Source: CAYZED01 sp964477445 (GTDB lineage Bacteria; Bacillota; Clostridia; Lutisporales; Lutisporaceae). From it: a stretch of DNA of 64,000 bases. Made by a program: the position numbers and the translations under genes. Numbering within the stretch: position 1 is the first letter of the stretch; each line of letters starts with the position of its first letter. The notes under the pieces are model-generated. The model had not been told where the DNA came from, did not search any database, and saw only the letters and a program-made list of their open reading frames with translations. The stretch is taken from contig CAYZED010000015.1 of the NCBI GenBank assembly GCA_964477445.1, positions 1 through 64,000 of the forward strand, written 5' to 3'. Positions 24,593-34,253 of this stretch are shown here, one piece after another.

Positions 24593-26722
24593 CTATTTTA
24601 AATAGTCAATAATTAGAAGTAGTTTAGACTTTTCAGATTTCCCTTTTGAGGAGCTAAAAATAAGGGAAATTGTTTCTGAAGAAACTGATTCTTGAGGAAC
24701 TGATTCTTGAGAAACTGTGTCTTGAGAAACTGATTCTTGAGGAACTGATTCTTGAGAAACTGTGTCTCGAGACACTAAATCAAATAAAAATAAGTCTTTA
24801 GGAGTGATATTAGCTTCTGAAGATTTTTTTTCGACCATTGAAGATTTGTTTTCCAATATTGAAACTCTTTTCACGGAATTATCTATATTGGAACGGGCAT
24901 CTAAAAATTCGAACACTTTTAAGTTGATGTTTACTAATAGAAAGTTTTTGTTTGCCTTAATAATTTGTTCGAAGTTTAATTTATTATCGATATTTGACTC
25001 TTTTTTATTCAATAATTCATTTTTAAGAACAGATTCTTTTTCGTTAATAAAAAAATCAGGAGTAGGCGAATTGATTCCAGCGTAAATCCAATCAAGCTTC
25101 ATTAACATTATTAGCTCATTTATCATGTCTGGGTAGTTTTGGTTAAAATAATCATAAACAAATTCGAAAATTTGTTTTATAGAGTTCTTTTGTTTAAAAA
25201 AGCCAACGGAATCAAGATGTTTTGACATTGAGGAAAGCAAATCAAAAGCCTTATTATTTATTAAATTAAAGGCATACGAGAGTGTCAAATACATTTTTTC
25301 TGAATTATATAATAATTCGAGAACATCCTCTATTAGTTTCAAATCTCTTATTTCATCAAATGAAATCCATTTATTTGAGATAACCTCGTAAGGCGAAAAT
25401 TCGTGGCAAACTAACTCGTACATGGCACTGTCACGTCTTAACTTGCTACCATGTAAAAGTTTTAGAAAACCTAATTGGAGCATGTGTGGGTTAAGTTCCA
25501 TTACAAAATCAAATGATTTACTGAAGCTCTGAAAATCTTCATATGGCAATCCAGCAATTAAATCAATATGTATATGCACTTTGCCAGTGTTCATTAGCTT
25601 TTTAACATTGTTTTGTAATTTGTTCAAATCAGTAATTCGGCAGACTTCCTCAAGCGACCTTAAATTAGTGGATTGTACACCAATTTCAAATTGAATAGCG
25701 TCTTTTGGTAACGTAGCTATTAAATCGATAATTTCATCGGTTAATAAGTCGGCAGCTATTTCGAAATGGACACAAGTGTCAGATGGATTTTGTTTAATAA
25801 AATTCAAAATATCTATTGATCTTTCCACATTAACATTCCATGTGCGATCAATAAACTTAATCACTTTATACTTTTTTTCAAGAAGAAACTTGAGTTCGAA
25901 AAACACTTTATCAAGACTTTTAAAAGAAACATTATACATTGCAGAGGATAAACAATAACTACACGAATATGGGCAACCTCTTGATGACTCATAGTACATT
26001 ACTTTTGTATTATCTGGCAAAAGATTTGGATAATCAAGATAAGGGAATGGTATGTCATCAGCCAGAACTTGGTTATAATTTTTTGAAATTAAACTTGAAT
26101 AAACATGGCTATTAAGTTTTTCGTTTAGCGATTCTTCAAATTCGTATGCTTCTGATGCTTCGGATGCTTCTGATGCTTCTAACAAAGTTGAGATTTTTGA
26201 TAATTTTGAAGTTTTTAACAATTTTGATAATTCAGAAAGTAAAGCTGGGAGCGCTACTTCGCCATCGCCTTTGATAACAAAATCTATTTCAGGGAATGAC
26301 ATGAATTCATCAAATCTAAAAGTAGCTTCTGGACCACCGAGAATGATTATCGATTTAGGAGAGAGTTTCTTAATTGATTTTATGATTTTAAGACAAATTT
26401 CGATGTTCCAAATATATGTCGAAAAGCAGTAAATATCGATATATTTCTTATATATTGTGCTGAACAAATGAGATATTGGCTCGTTTATATTAGTCTCGAT
26501 AATTTCGATATCTGAATCTGAATTTGAATTTGAATGTGAATCTGAATGTGAATCTGAATGCGAATCCGAATGTGAATCCGAATGTGAATTCGAATCCGAA
26601 TCGATATCGGTGTCGGAATTATTTATAAGATTAAATTTTTTACTTATTGAATAATAAAGATACCTAATCGCTATGTTTACATGCAGGCTTCTTGAATTAA
26701 TACCGACAAGTGCAATTTTCAT
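24593..26722 (-). CDS. B12-binding-domain radical SAM protein (DUF4080 type)
   Basis: 709 residues. An N-terminal cobalamin-binding-like domain (MKIALVGINSRSLHVNIAIRY-type start, with LGGPEATFR near residue 130) is followed by a radical SAM core with CPYSCSYC near residue 250 (CxxxCxxC for the 4Fe-4S cluster), and a C-terminal DUF4080-like region. The exact reaction is unknown for this group. Three low-complexity insertions interrupt it: a Ser-Asp-Ser-His array near residues 40-70, an EAS array near 182-192, and a SQESVPQE array near the C-terminus. ATG start with GGAGG upstream. Convergent with the XpaC-like gene. Confidence 0.85.
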   Translation of the reverse strand: MKIALVGINSRSLHVNIAIRYLYYSISKKFNLINNSDTDIDSDSNSHSDSHSDSHSDSHSDSHSNSNSDSDIEIIETNINEPISHLFSTIYKKYIDIYCFSTYIWNIEICLKIIKSIKKLSPKSIIILGGPEATFRFDEFMSFPEIDFVIKGDGEVALPALLSELSKLLKTSKLSKISTLLEASEASEASEAYEFEESLNEKLNSHVYSSLISKNYNQVLADDIPFPYLDYPNLLPDNTKVMYYESSRGCPYSCSYCLSSAMYNVSFKSLDKVFFELKFLLEKKYKVIKFIDRTWNVNVERSIDILNFIKQNPSDTCVHFEIAADLLTDEIIDLIATLPKDAIQFEIGVQSTNLRSLEEVCRITDLNKLQNNVKKLMNTGKVHIHIDLIAGLPYEDFQSFSKSFDFVMELNPHMLQLGFLKLLHGSKLRRDSAMYELVCHEFSPYEVISNKWISFDEIRDLKLIEDVLELLYNSEKMYLTLSYAFNLINNKAFDLLSSMSKHLDSVGFFKQKNSIKQIFEFVYDYFNQNYPDMINELIMLMKLDWIYAGINSPTPDFFINEKESVLKNELLNKKESNIDNKLNFEQIIKANKNFLLVNINLKVFEFLDARSNIDNSVKRVSILENKSSMVEKKSSEANITPKDLFLFDLVSRDTVSQESVPQESVSQDTVSQESVPQESVSSETISLIFSSSKGKSEKSKLLLIIDYLK
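24675..24775 (-). repeat. in-frame tandem repeat near the radical SAM C-terminus
   Basis: 15-bp units alternating GATTCTTGAGAAACT- and GATTCTTGAGGAACT-like (plus strand), encoding SQESV/PQESV/SQDTV. Copies nearly identical. Confidence 0.88.
26150..26182 (-). repeat. 9-bp in-frame repeat (EAS) in the radical SAM gene
   Basis: Four copies of GCTTCTGAT/GCTTCGGAT (plus strand) encode EAS triplets in a loop before the radical SAM core. Confidence 0.8.
26510..26605 (-). repeat. 6/12-bp in-frame repeat (Ser-Asp/Ser-His) in the radical SAM gene
   Basis: Units GAATCTGAATGT and variants (plus strand) encode alternating SD and SH pairs over about 30 residues, inserted in the cobalamin-binding-like domain. 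Confidence 0.88.
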
Positions 26723-26927
26723 GTGAAATCCTCCATAAAACTAGTTGTAAATTTGCATTTCTAATACAAATGCGCATCATGAGTATACTAAAACATGGCC
26801 AAACTATCAATGTTTATCAAATGATATTCAATTGATAATATTGACAAACACTATGTAATGTGGGAGTATAAAATAGGTTTGGAGAAAATCAGATTTTTCA
26901 AGATTGACGAATATAACGGAGAAAAAC

Positions 26928-27593
26928 ATGAAAAATGAAAAGGGTTTTAATTCTACTATTGATAATCGAATAGAGCGTGCCAAAGAAATTGTGCGTTTAC
27001 TGGATATTGAGTATCCAGATGCGCATTGCAGTTTAGACCATGAAGAGCCTTGGCAATTACTAATTTCAACTATTCTAGCAGCACAATGTACTGATGAACG
27101 TGTCAATATTGTTACCAAGACTTTATATAAAAAATATACCTCTGTTTATGATTTTGCGAAAGCGAATCAAGAAGAATTGGAAATTGATATAAGGTCAACT
27201 GGTTTTTTTAGAAACAAAGCAAAAAATATTATCAGTTCATCTAAGATTTTAGTTAATGACTTTAATGGAGAGATTCCAGGAACGATGAATGAGCTTCTGT
27301 CTTTGCCAGGGGTGGGTAGAAAGACCGCAAATGTTATTCTTGGAACATGCTTTGGGGTACAGGGAATAATTGTTGATACACACTGTGGAAGATTAGCTAG
27401 GAGAATTGGTTTAACAAAAGAAGAAAATCCTGAACTCGTTGAAAAAGACTTGATGAAAGTTGTAGAAAATGATAAGTGGACGGATTTTAGTCATTTAATG
27501 GTATATCACGGAAGAGCTGTATGTAATGCAAAAAAACCAAAGTGCAGCAAGTGTGTAATTTTTAACTTATGTTACAGTTTTCCTTTAGAATGA
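26928..27593 (+). CDS. nth: endonuclease III (DNA glycosylase/AP lyase)
   Basis: Base-excision repair enzyme for oxidised pyrimidines. 221 residues. The helix-hairpin-helix LPGVGRKTANVIL holds the catalytic Lys, VDTHCGRLARR the catalytic Asp, and the C-terminal C(x6)C(x2)C(x5)C (CNAKKPKCSKC...C) the 4Fe-4S cluster; all are intact. Start chosen as ATG 26928 with CGGAGA just upstream; an in-frame TTG at 26904 would add 8 residues. Divergent from the radical SAM gene. Confidence 0.95.
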   Translation: MKNEKGFNSTIDNRIERAKEIVRLLDIEYPDAHCSLDHEEPWQLLISTILAAQCTDERVNIVTKTLYKKYTSVYDFAKANQEELEIDIRSTGFFRNKAKNIISSSKILVNDFNGEIPGTMNELLSLPGVGRKTANVILGTCFGVQGIIVDTHCGRLARRIGLTKEENPELVEKDLMKVVENDKWTDFSHLMVYHGRAVCNAKKPKCSKCVIFNLCYSFPLE

Positions 27594-27705
27594 CAGAATA
27601 TTAGTTGGATGTATATATAAGTTTGATGAGATACTATCTAATTTCTGAAAAAAATTTTGATATAGTATAAAATGTCTTAAAATATAAAAAACTTAAGGAG
27701 AAATT

Positions 27706-28995
27706 ATGGAACAGATAACTTTTGACTTTCAATTTTGGGCCTCAGCAGCTATTTTTGTCATTGCATATATTTTAATAATATTCGATGTCATTGATAGAGT
27801 TATTGTAGCGCTAGGGGGAGCAACACTTATGATTCTTCTCAGAATTATAAGTCAGGAATCAGCTTTCAGTGAAAAAGTTGACTACAATACATTAGTGTTA
27901 TTAATTAGTATGATGATTATCGTTATGATTACTAAAAAAAGTGGAGTATTTGAGTATTTGGCGATAAAAACTGTTAAATTAGCAAAGGCAGAGCCTATAA
28001 GAATTTTGATTTTTCTTTCACTTATTACTGGCGTAATTTCAGCGCTACTTGATAATGTAACTACTATACTTTTAGTTTTGCCATTAACATTTACAGTTTG
28101 TAAGGATTTAAAAATCAATCCTTTGCCGATGCTTATATCTGAAGTTTTTGCGTCTAATGTAGGCGGAACAGCGACACTTATAGGAGATCCTCCGAATATT
28201 ATGATAGGTAGCGCTGTTGGTCTTAATTTTATGGATTTTATAGTTAACGTTACACCAGTAATTTTGATAATGTTACCGATTACAGTAATAATTTTTGCAC
28301 TAATATATAAAGGACAGTTGAAAACTAACAAAGCTAGTCAAGAAAAAGTAATGCTTATGAACGAGAATGATGCTATTACGGACAAAGGGTTACTGATAAA
28401 GTGCATGATAATTTTAGTAATGACGATTATTGGGTTCTTGTTGCATGGTTACTTAAAATTAGAGTCTGGGATTATCGCTTTGGCTGGAGCAACATTATTA
28501 CTTCTGGTTTCGGGTGTTAGAACAGATAAAATTCTTGAAGAAATTGAATGGAAGACAATATTTTTCTTTGGTGGGCTGTTTATTATGGTTGGTGGAATTG
28601 AAGCCACTGGTATTATTAAGCTTATAGCAAATGGAGTAATTGATTTAACAGGTGGAAACCCATTTCTTACTTTAATCGCAGTTCTTTGGGTTTCAGCCAT
28701 TGCTTCAGCGTTTATTGACAATATACCATTTGTCGCAACAATGATTCCAATGATAAAGGACCTAGGCGTCATAACAGGTATGCCACTTGGTCCTCTGTGG
28801 TGGGCTCTTTCATTAGGAGCATGTCTAGGAGGGAATGGAACCATAATCGGGGCTTCTGCCAACGTTGTGGCATCGGGTATGGCTGAAGACTTTGGTCATA
28901 AAATAACATTCAAGAATTACTTCAAAGTTGCTTTCCCGGTAATGCTAGTAACAATAGTGATGGCTATGATTTATTTGGTGCTGTTTTATACGTAA
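27706..28995 (+). CDS. ArsB/NhaD-superfamily ion permease
   Basis: 429-residue membrane protein with about eleven helices and an internal repeat: DNVTTILLVLPL near residue 118 and DNIPFVATMIPM near 345, each followed by a Gly-rich GGTATLIGDPPN or GGNGTIIGASAN loop. This is the pattern of the ion-transporter superfamily that includes ArsB, NhaD and SLC13 carriers. The ion (Na+/H+, arsenite or an anion) is not settled; the true arsenic operon is at 47192. ATG start with AAGGAGA upstream; monocistronic. Confidence 0.85.
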   Translation: MEQITFDFQFWASAAIFVIAYILIIFDVIDRVIVALGGATLMILLRIISQESAFSEKVDYNTLVLLISMMIIVMITKKSGVFEYLAIKTVKLAKAEPIRILIFLSLITGVISALLDNVTTILLVLPLTFTVCKDLKINPLPMLISEVFASNVGGTATLIGDPPNIMIGSAVGLNFMDFIVNVTPVILIMLPITVIIFALIYKGQLKTNKASQEKVMLMNENDAITDKGLLIKCMIILVMTIIGFLLHGYLKLESGIIALAGATLLLLVSGVRTDKILEEIEWKTIFFFGGLFIMVGGIEATGIIKLIANGVIDLTGGNPFLTLIAVLWVSAIASAFIDNIPFVATMIPMIKDLGVITGMPLGPLWWALSLGACLGGNGTIIGASANVVASGMAEDFGHKITFKNYFKVAFPVMLVTIVMAMIYLVLFYT

Positions 28996-29000
28996 AAACA

Positions 29001-29048
29001 AAAGTGGCTTCGTCACATTTATACAAACAAATGCAACGAAGGCACTTT
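29001..29048 (+). terminator. hairpin after the permease gene
   Basis: AAAGTGGCTTCGT pairs with ACGAAGGCACTTT (13 bp, one mismatch) around a 22-nt loop, 5 bp after the stop. Few T follow, so it may be a processing or partial terminator structure. Confidence 0.5.
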
Positions 29049-29146
29049 GAGCTATAACCATTACACCAAAAATGATTTTTTTCCAACCACTGTAAACCAA
29101 TAATGAAATGCTTCGCGGTTTCGAAAAAATTCAAATTCAAATAATT

Positions 29147-30903
29147 TTATATAACTGGATTTTTAGGCTCTGCCAAAATGGTTTTATATACATCGTATGT
29201 AACCATTCCTGGTTTTGAGCCTTTTGGTTTTTTAACGTTCTTTATTTGAGTATAATCAACTGGTATTTTACTGCCAGAACTAGCTTTGCTATAAAACGCT
29301 GCTAAACAAGCGGCTTCATATAGGGTGGCGTCGTCTGGGACATTTCCATTACACCTTATAACTACATGTGATCCTGCAAAATCTTTGACATGCAGCCAAA
29401 TATCGCTACTAAAAGAACTTTTCATAGTTAATATTTCGTTTTGCAGATTATTTTTTCCAACAAATATTTCAAATCCGCTTGAGGAAATAAATTTATGTGG
29501 TGCGGAAGGCTTGATTTTCTTTTTACTATTTTTTGCATTAGATTTTATTAAACCGAGTGATGCAAGTTCCTCACGAATTTCATTCATCTCAATTTCGAGA
29601 GTAGAATTCTCGAGATTAAATATTTGACTTTCTAAATACTGAATTTCTTCTTGCGCATCAATTATTTGTTCGCTAAGTGTTGTTTGAGCTTTTTTTAGCT
29701 TGTTATATAATTTGTAGTATCTTTGAGCGTTTTGGATTGCTCCGAATTTTTTGTCCATAGGAATTTCAATTTCGCTCATATCTTCATCATAACAATTGAT
29801 TAATTTGATTTTATCTGAAAACACTTTGATATCATGGAGTGAAGCTGTAATTAAATCACCATATAATCTATATTTATCACAATTTGCAGCTTTCTCAAGG
29901 TCGCTATTTAGAGCAGTTATCTTTCGGTCAGCACGGTCAATCCTGTTACTTAATAGTTTTAGTAGGTCGCCAGCTTTTTGACGAACTCTGTCTTGCCTGT
30001 CCTTTTCATGATAAAATTTTTCACATGCTTCACTGATAGTTTGGAAGGCCTTAATATTGTATGAATCAAATTGATGTGAAGTCTGCCAAAAGAAATCGAA
30101 TGGTTTTTCTTCATTGTAAGCTATGCATGGAGCATAGTTTGCCTGTGTTAATTTAATTAAGTATTCGTTTAATGACTTAAACAATAAAACTCTTTCAGCC
30201 GGGCCAATGCTACTAAAGTTCAAAGATGAATCTAAATTAGCATTATTCAAAATCTCTCTTGAGGAAAATGGGCTCATGCCATTGAATGATTTAATAAAAA
30301 TCTTCTCAAGAGTTCCGCNNNNNNNNNNTGAATTTAAAAAACAGATTTAATTTTTTTTGAATCGGTTTGTTTAAATAATTAAAAGGGAGATATTTTTTCA
30401 TCTGATGGGGGGTATACATAATGAACGCCAGGTAAAACTTCCCTAACGCTACTTTTTAATTCGTCAATGTGCTTAATAGAATCAATTATTAATCTTGTTT
30501 CAGAATCGATAAATATAAAGTTACTGTGACGGCCCATTATTTCTAAAATAATAGATTTTTTACTGCTGTAGCCTAACTCATCAAAACAGTCGAATTCAAT
30601 TTCAAGTATTCGCTCAAAAAATGGCTGCTTGAAACCAATAATCTTTGCTCCTATCAAGTGCTTTCTGAGCAGCATACAAAAGGCAGGAGCGGTTTTTGGG
30701 TTTTCACGATCCGTTGAAGTAATATGACAACGTGGGAAAGCGGCATTGGCAGAAAGTAAAAGTTTAATGGTCTCTTTATATCCGCGCATATGAAGTATTA
30801 TTTCATCTTTTTCAGGTTGTTGGATTTTTTCTACTTTATATCCTAACATTCTTTCACTAAACTCTTTAGTGAGTGCATATAGCACCGAACCATCTAACGG
30901 CAT
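29147..30903 (-). pseudogene. rqcH: NFACT-domain ribosome quality control protein RqcH, frame-broken and gapped
   Basis: RqcH (Rqc2/NEMF homologue, once FbpA) binds stalled 50S subunits and adds Ala tails. The N-terminal part (30903-30379) starts LDGSVLYALTKEF and ends at a TAA after PPSDEKISPF. Removing one T of a four-T run restores the frame, which then reads NYLNKPIQKK. Ten N at 30319-30328 follow, and the frame resumes as GTLEKIFIKSFNGMSPF, through a coiled coil to the C-terminal NFACT-R domain (DIWLHVKDFAGSHVVIR). Length is normal for the family. Most likely an assembly error near a contig end; a true pseudogene cannot be excluded. ATG start with AAAGGA upstream. Confidence 0.85.
30319..30328. 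other. assembly gap (10 N) in rqcH
   Basis: Exactly ten N; the frames on the two sides do not join over this length, so it is a placeholder. Confidence 0.95.
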
Positions 30904-30937
30904 AAAATCAGTCCTTTCAGTTTATTGTATAATGTGA

Positions 30938-30955
30938 AGTTTCGTAAGATTTCAA
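30938..30955 (-). promoter_or_regulatory. TTGAAATCTTACGAAACT motif upstream of rqcH
   Basis: Minus-strand copy of a motif found also at 49112, 49148 and 56958. Here its TTGAAA can serve as a -35 hexamer with TATACA 18 nt further on, placing TCTTACGAAACT in the promoter spacer of rqcH. Confidence 0.5.
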
Positions 30956-30993
30956 TCTATTCTAGAAATTATAGTATTTACTTGTTGGACAAA

Positions 30994-31008
30994 TGCGGCG
31001 AAGTCGCC
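30994..31008 (+). other. short GC hairpin between rqcH and dapF
   Basis: GGCGA-AG-TCGCC followed by TTTTCGC. The sequence belongs to the GCGGC/GAA hairpin type used as terminators elsewhere in the window, but it sits between divergent genes, where a terminator has no obvious job. Confidence 0.45.
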
Positions 31009-31078
31009 TTTTCGCTTCTATCCAATTTTACACGAAAAGCGATGAAAATAAAAGATAATAAAAGAAATCAAAAGAGAA

Positions 31079-31107
31079 TTGAAACAAAGTGTTTGTTTTG
31101 ATATAAT
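31079..31107 (+). promoter_or_regulatory. sigma-A promoter of the dapF cluster
   Basis: TTGAAA, 17-nt spacer, TATAAT, about 42 bp before dapF. Likely the main start for dapF and perhaps the genes after it. Confidence 0.8.
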
Positions 31108-31148
31108 ATCATTCAAACAGTGTCTAAATAATTTTATGGGAGACAAAA

Positions 31149-32009
31149 ATGAATTTTTATAAATATCAGGGACTTGGAAATGACTTTATAATTGTGGATT
31201 TGTTATCAGAAAATGGTACTATTAATTCTGACAAAGATTACATTAAAAATATTTGTGATAGAAGATTTGGTATAGGCGCTGATGGGTTGATGTATGTTTT
31301 GCCTTCAGAAATAGCCGATGCAAGAATGCTTCTATATAACTCTGACGGAAGTAGAGCAGAAATGTGCGGGAATGGAATCCGATGCTTTGCAAATCATGTT
31401 TTTGATGTATGCAGTATTAAGAAATCTGTGATTTCAGTTGAAACAGATGCAGGAATAAAAAGTGTTAAAATATTTGAGAAAAATGGTATGTTTGACTTAG
31501 CTGAAGTTAACATGGGAAAACCACTCAGTGGACTAGATAAAAATATAATTTCTTCAAGCTCTGATTTGAAAGATATTATTATACAGGGATTGAAGGTTTC
31601 TGACTTTATTAATACGAGCGAAAATATTTCAGACAATAATATTTATTTTATTGATATGGGTGTTCCGCATGCTGTGATATTTTTGAACAATATTTCTGAT
31701 TCTATGGTCAAGGAAATTGGCCCTTTAATTGAGACTCACGAAAAATTTCCAAAAGGCACTAATGTAAATTTTGCTAAAATATTATCTCTAACTTCTATTA
31801 AACTGAGAACATGGGAGCGAGGTGCAGGGTACACATACGCATGCGGTACTGGGGCTAGTGCGACATTAGTGGCTTCTTTTCTCTCGAAAAAAACAATGAA
31901 TAATTCAACCTTATTATTAAGGGGTGGAAATTTAGAAATTAGCTGGCCAGAGGATGACGATGTTTATATGAGTGGACAGGCTAGGTTGGCCTTTGTTGGA
32001 AATTACTAG
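31149..32009 (+). CDS. dapF: diaminopimelate epimerase
   Basis: PLP-independent racemase that converts LL- to meso-diaminopimelate for peptidoglycan and lysine. 286 residues. Both catalytic Cys are in place: SRAEMCGNGIRC near residue 75 and YACGTGASA near 233; the opening YQGLGNDFI is canonical. ATG start with GGGAGA upstream. First gene of the long co-directional housekeeping run. Confidence 0.97.
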   Translation: MNFYKYQGLGNDFIIVDLLSENGTINSDKDYIKNICDRRFGIGADGLMYVLPSEIADARMLLYNSDGSRAEMCGNGIRCFANHVFDVCSIKKSVISVETDAGIKSVKIFEKNGMFDLAEVNMGKPLSGLDKNIISSSSDLKDIIIQGLKVSDFINTSENISDNNIYFIDMGVPHAVIFLNNISDSMVKEIGPLIETHEKFPKGTNVNFAKILSLTSIKLRTWERGAGYTYACGTGASATLVASFLSKKTMNNSTLLLRGGNLEISWPEDDDVYMSGQARLAFVGNY

Positions 32010-32066
32010 ATAATAATTTTATAACAAATAATTATTTAAAATAAAATAAATTTTAAGGAGTACATT

Positions 32067-32942
32067 ATGGCAAAAAGCATGACAGGGTTTGGACGTGGAG
32101 AATGTACCATAGACAATACTTCATTTACAGTGGAAATTAGATCCGTAAATCACAGATATGGTGATTTAAACATTAAGATGCCAAGATCATTTGCATCGCT
32201 CGAAGAAAAAGTAAGAGAATTAGTTAATGGAAAAGTTAGTCGCGGTAAAGTAGATATCTATATAAACTATGATTCCTATAGTCAAGATGCCAGCGTTAAA
32301 TTAGATATGAATCTAGCTGGTGCATATGCGGAATCGCTTAAGGCACTAAAAGAGACTTTTGGATTTAATGATAACATTACGCTTCAACTAATGACTAGGT
32401 TTCCAGACATTCTCAAACTTGAAACAAAAGAAAAAGATATTGATTCTCTCTGGGAGATATTGAAGGAAGCACTCAATCAGGCATTGATTGGTTTTGTGGA
32501 AATGAGAGAAAGAGAAGGCGGAAGGCTATTACTTGATCTCGATATTAAATTAAAGAATATTGCTGAAGCCGTTAAAAGAATAAAAATAAAATCACCAGAG
32601 ATGGTATATGAATATGAAAGAAAAATGCGAGAGCGAATTTCTGAATTATTACAAAATACACCGATTGATGAAAACAGACTTTTAAATGAATGTGCGATTT
32701 TTGCAGATAGAACTTGTGTGGATGAAGAACTTGTTAGATTAGAGAGCCATATTAAAGAATTTGAAAAAACTATTAAAACAAAAGGTGCAATTGGCAAAAA
32801 ACTTGATTTCATAATTCAAGAAATGAATAGAGAAATAAACACCACAGGCTCTAAAGCCGTCGATCTTGAAATTACAAATATTGTAATTGAACTAAAAACG
32901 GAACTAGAAAAAATCAGGGAACAAGTACAAAACTTAGAGTAG
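32067..32942 (+). CDS. yicC: YicC-family endoribonuclease
   Basis: 291 residues. The N-terminal SMTGFGRGE and SVNHRYGDL motifs and C-terminal EMNREINTTGSKA ... LEKIREQVQN(L)E mark the YicC family; E. coli and B. subtilis members are RNases that act on structured RNAs and small RNAs. ATG start with AAGGAG upstream. Leads the conserved yicC-remA-gmk-rpoZ block. Confidence 0.93.
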   Translation: MAKSMTGFGRGECTIDNTSFTVEIRSVNHRYGDLNIKMPRSFASLEEKVRELVNGKVSRGKVDIYINYDSYSQDASVKLDMNLAGAYAESLKALKETFGFNDNITLQLMTRFPDILKLETKEKDIDSLWEILKEALNQALIGFVEMREREGGRLLLDLDIKLKNIAEAVKRIKIKSPEMVYEYERKMRERISELLQNTPIDENRLLNECAIFADRTCVDEELVRLESHIKEFEKTIKTKGAIGKKLDFIIQEMNREINTTGSKAVDLEITNIVIELKTELEKIREQVQNLE

Positions 32943-33027
32943 TAGGTTGTCAATATACTATTAAATATGTTATGATGTCCTAGCAAAAAAACAAATTTGA
33001 AAAATTCAGATAACTGTGGAGGTTTTA

Positions 33028-33303
33028 ATGAGTATTAAGTTAATTAATATTGGTTTTGGGAATATTGTTTCCGCAAATAGGCTTGTTGCAATTGTTAGCC
33101 CTGAGTCAGCTCCCATAAAAAGAATAATTCAGGAAGCAAGAGATCGTGGGATGCTTATTGATGCCACATATGGAAGAAGAACCAGAGCAGTTATAGTTAC
33201 TGACAGCGATCATATAATTTTGTCTGCGGTTCAACCGGAAACAGTAGCACATAGATTAGTTGACAGAGAACAAGAAGATGATGTAGAAACTGTTGAGGAA
33301 TAA
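33028..33303 (+). CDS. remA: RemA-like extracellular matrix regulator (DUF370)
   Basis: 91-residue DNA-binding protein. KLINIGFGN(I/V)VSANR and TYGRRTRAVIVTDS are the conserved halves of RemA/DUF370; in B. subtilis RemA forms rings that activate biofilm matrix and osmoprotection genes. The acidic tail VDREQEDDVETVEE is longer than usual. ATG 33028 with GGAGG upstream; the GTG at 33016 overlaps that site. Confidence 0.92.
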   Translation: MSIKLINIGFGNIVSANRLVAIVSPESAPIKRIIQEARDRGMLIDATYGRRTRAVIVTDSDHIILSAVQPETVAHRLVDREQEDDVETVEE

Positions 33304-33324
33304 AACACTGTGGAGGAATAAGCA

Positions 33325-33978
33325 TTGGCTTGTATCGAAAGAAAAGGCGGACATTTATTAGTAGTTTCTGGACCTTCAGGTGTTGGAAAAGGAACTGTAT
33401 GTAAAGAATTGATTGGCAGAGGAATTGATGGTCTGGGACTTTCTGTTTCTGCAACCACTAGGAAGCCAAGATCTGGTGAAGTGAATGGTATAAATTATTG
33501 TTTCAAGCCTTTTGATGAATTTGAATCAATGGTTAAGAATGGTGAGTTACTAGAGTATGCCAATGTTCATGGAAATTATTATGGAACACCAAAAAGATTT
33601 GTCTTTGATGAAATGGAAAAGCTAAATGATATTATTCTAGAAATAGATATTCAGGGAGCAGCCCAGGTTAAAAAAAATTATCCTGATGCTATTTTGATTT
33701 TCATTATGCCACCGACTTTTGGTGATTTAATTAAGAGAATTTATAATAGAGGCACAGAATCAGAAGAAGACATAAAAAAGAGAATGATAAATGCTCATTT
33801 TGAAATTTTAGCAGCGGAACATTATGATTATTTAGTTATAAACGAAAATGTTATTGAAGCTACAGATCAAATTGTATCAATAATAATTGCAGAAAGATGC
33901 AGACGAGACAGATTTATATTAGACTATGACTGTTTTGTTTACAAGGAGGAAAAGAATGATATATCCAACACTATCTAA
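33325..33978 (+). CDS. gmk: guanylate kinase
   Basis: Phosphorylates GMP to GDP. 217 residues. P-loop GPSGVGKGT at 16-24; the SATTRKPR and YGTPK GMP-binding segments follow. TTG start with GGAGG 8 nt upstream, 21 bp after remA. Its 3' end overlaps rpoZ by 23 bp. Confidence 0.96.
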   Translation: MACIERKGGHLLVVSGPSGVGKGTVCKELIGRGIDGLGLSVSATTRKPRSGEVNGINYCFKPFDEFESMVKNGELLEYANVHGNYYGTPKRFVFDEMEKLNDIILEIDIQGAAQVKKNYPDAILIFIMPPTFGDLIKRIYNRGTESEEDIKKRMINAHFEILAAEHYDYLVINENVIEATDQIVSIIIAERCRRDRFILDYDCFVYKEEKNDISNTI

Positions 33979-34225
33979 TTTGCTCGAAAAAATTGACAGT
34001 AAGTACACATTAGTGGTAGCGGTCTCTAAGAGAGCCCGTGAAATTGTTGACGGAAGTGGTAAGCTTGTCGATATCAAATCTAATAAGCCGGTCACCATAG
34101 CTGTTAATGAGATTGCCCAAGGATTGATTACTTACGAAAGAATAATTCATGAAGAAAATGCTCATGATCTTATTGAAATTGAAGCAGAAGACATACTTAA
34201 AGAAGTTGAAGAGCAAGAAATATAA
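33956..34225 (+). CDS. rpoZ: RNA polymerase omega subunit
   Basis: 89-residue assembly subunit of RNA polymerase. YPTLSNLLEKIDSKYTLV, SKRARE and the ALxEIAQGLI-like VNEIAQGLITYE are conserved. ATG 33956 with AAGGAGGA upstream; the site and start lie inside the gmk 3' end. The C-terminus is acidic. Confidence 0.93.
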   Translation: MIYPTLSNLLEKIDSKYTLVVAVSKRAREIVDGSGKLVDIKSNKPVTIAVNEIAQGLITYERIIHEENAHDLIEIEAEDILKEVEEQEI

Positions 34226-34253
34226 AATTTTTTACTGAAAGGAATGATGTAAA

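Noticed and set aside
26510..26605. CRISPR-like regular repeat array
   Set aside because: Units are 6-12 bp without spacers and are in frame within the radical SAM gene; no cas genes are present.
27706..28995. Arsenite pump assignment (arsB) for the permease
   Set aside because: The superfamily includes several ion carriers and there is no ars context; the arsenic operon is elsewhere and uses Acr3.
29147..30903. Two separate genes in place of rqcH
   Set aside because: The N- and C-terminal parts together make one normal-length NFACT protein, with sequence between them that reads through once one base is removed.
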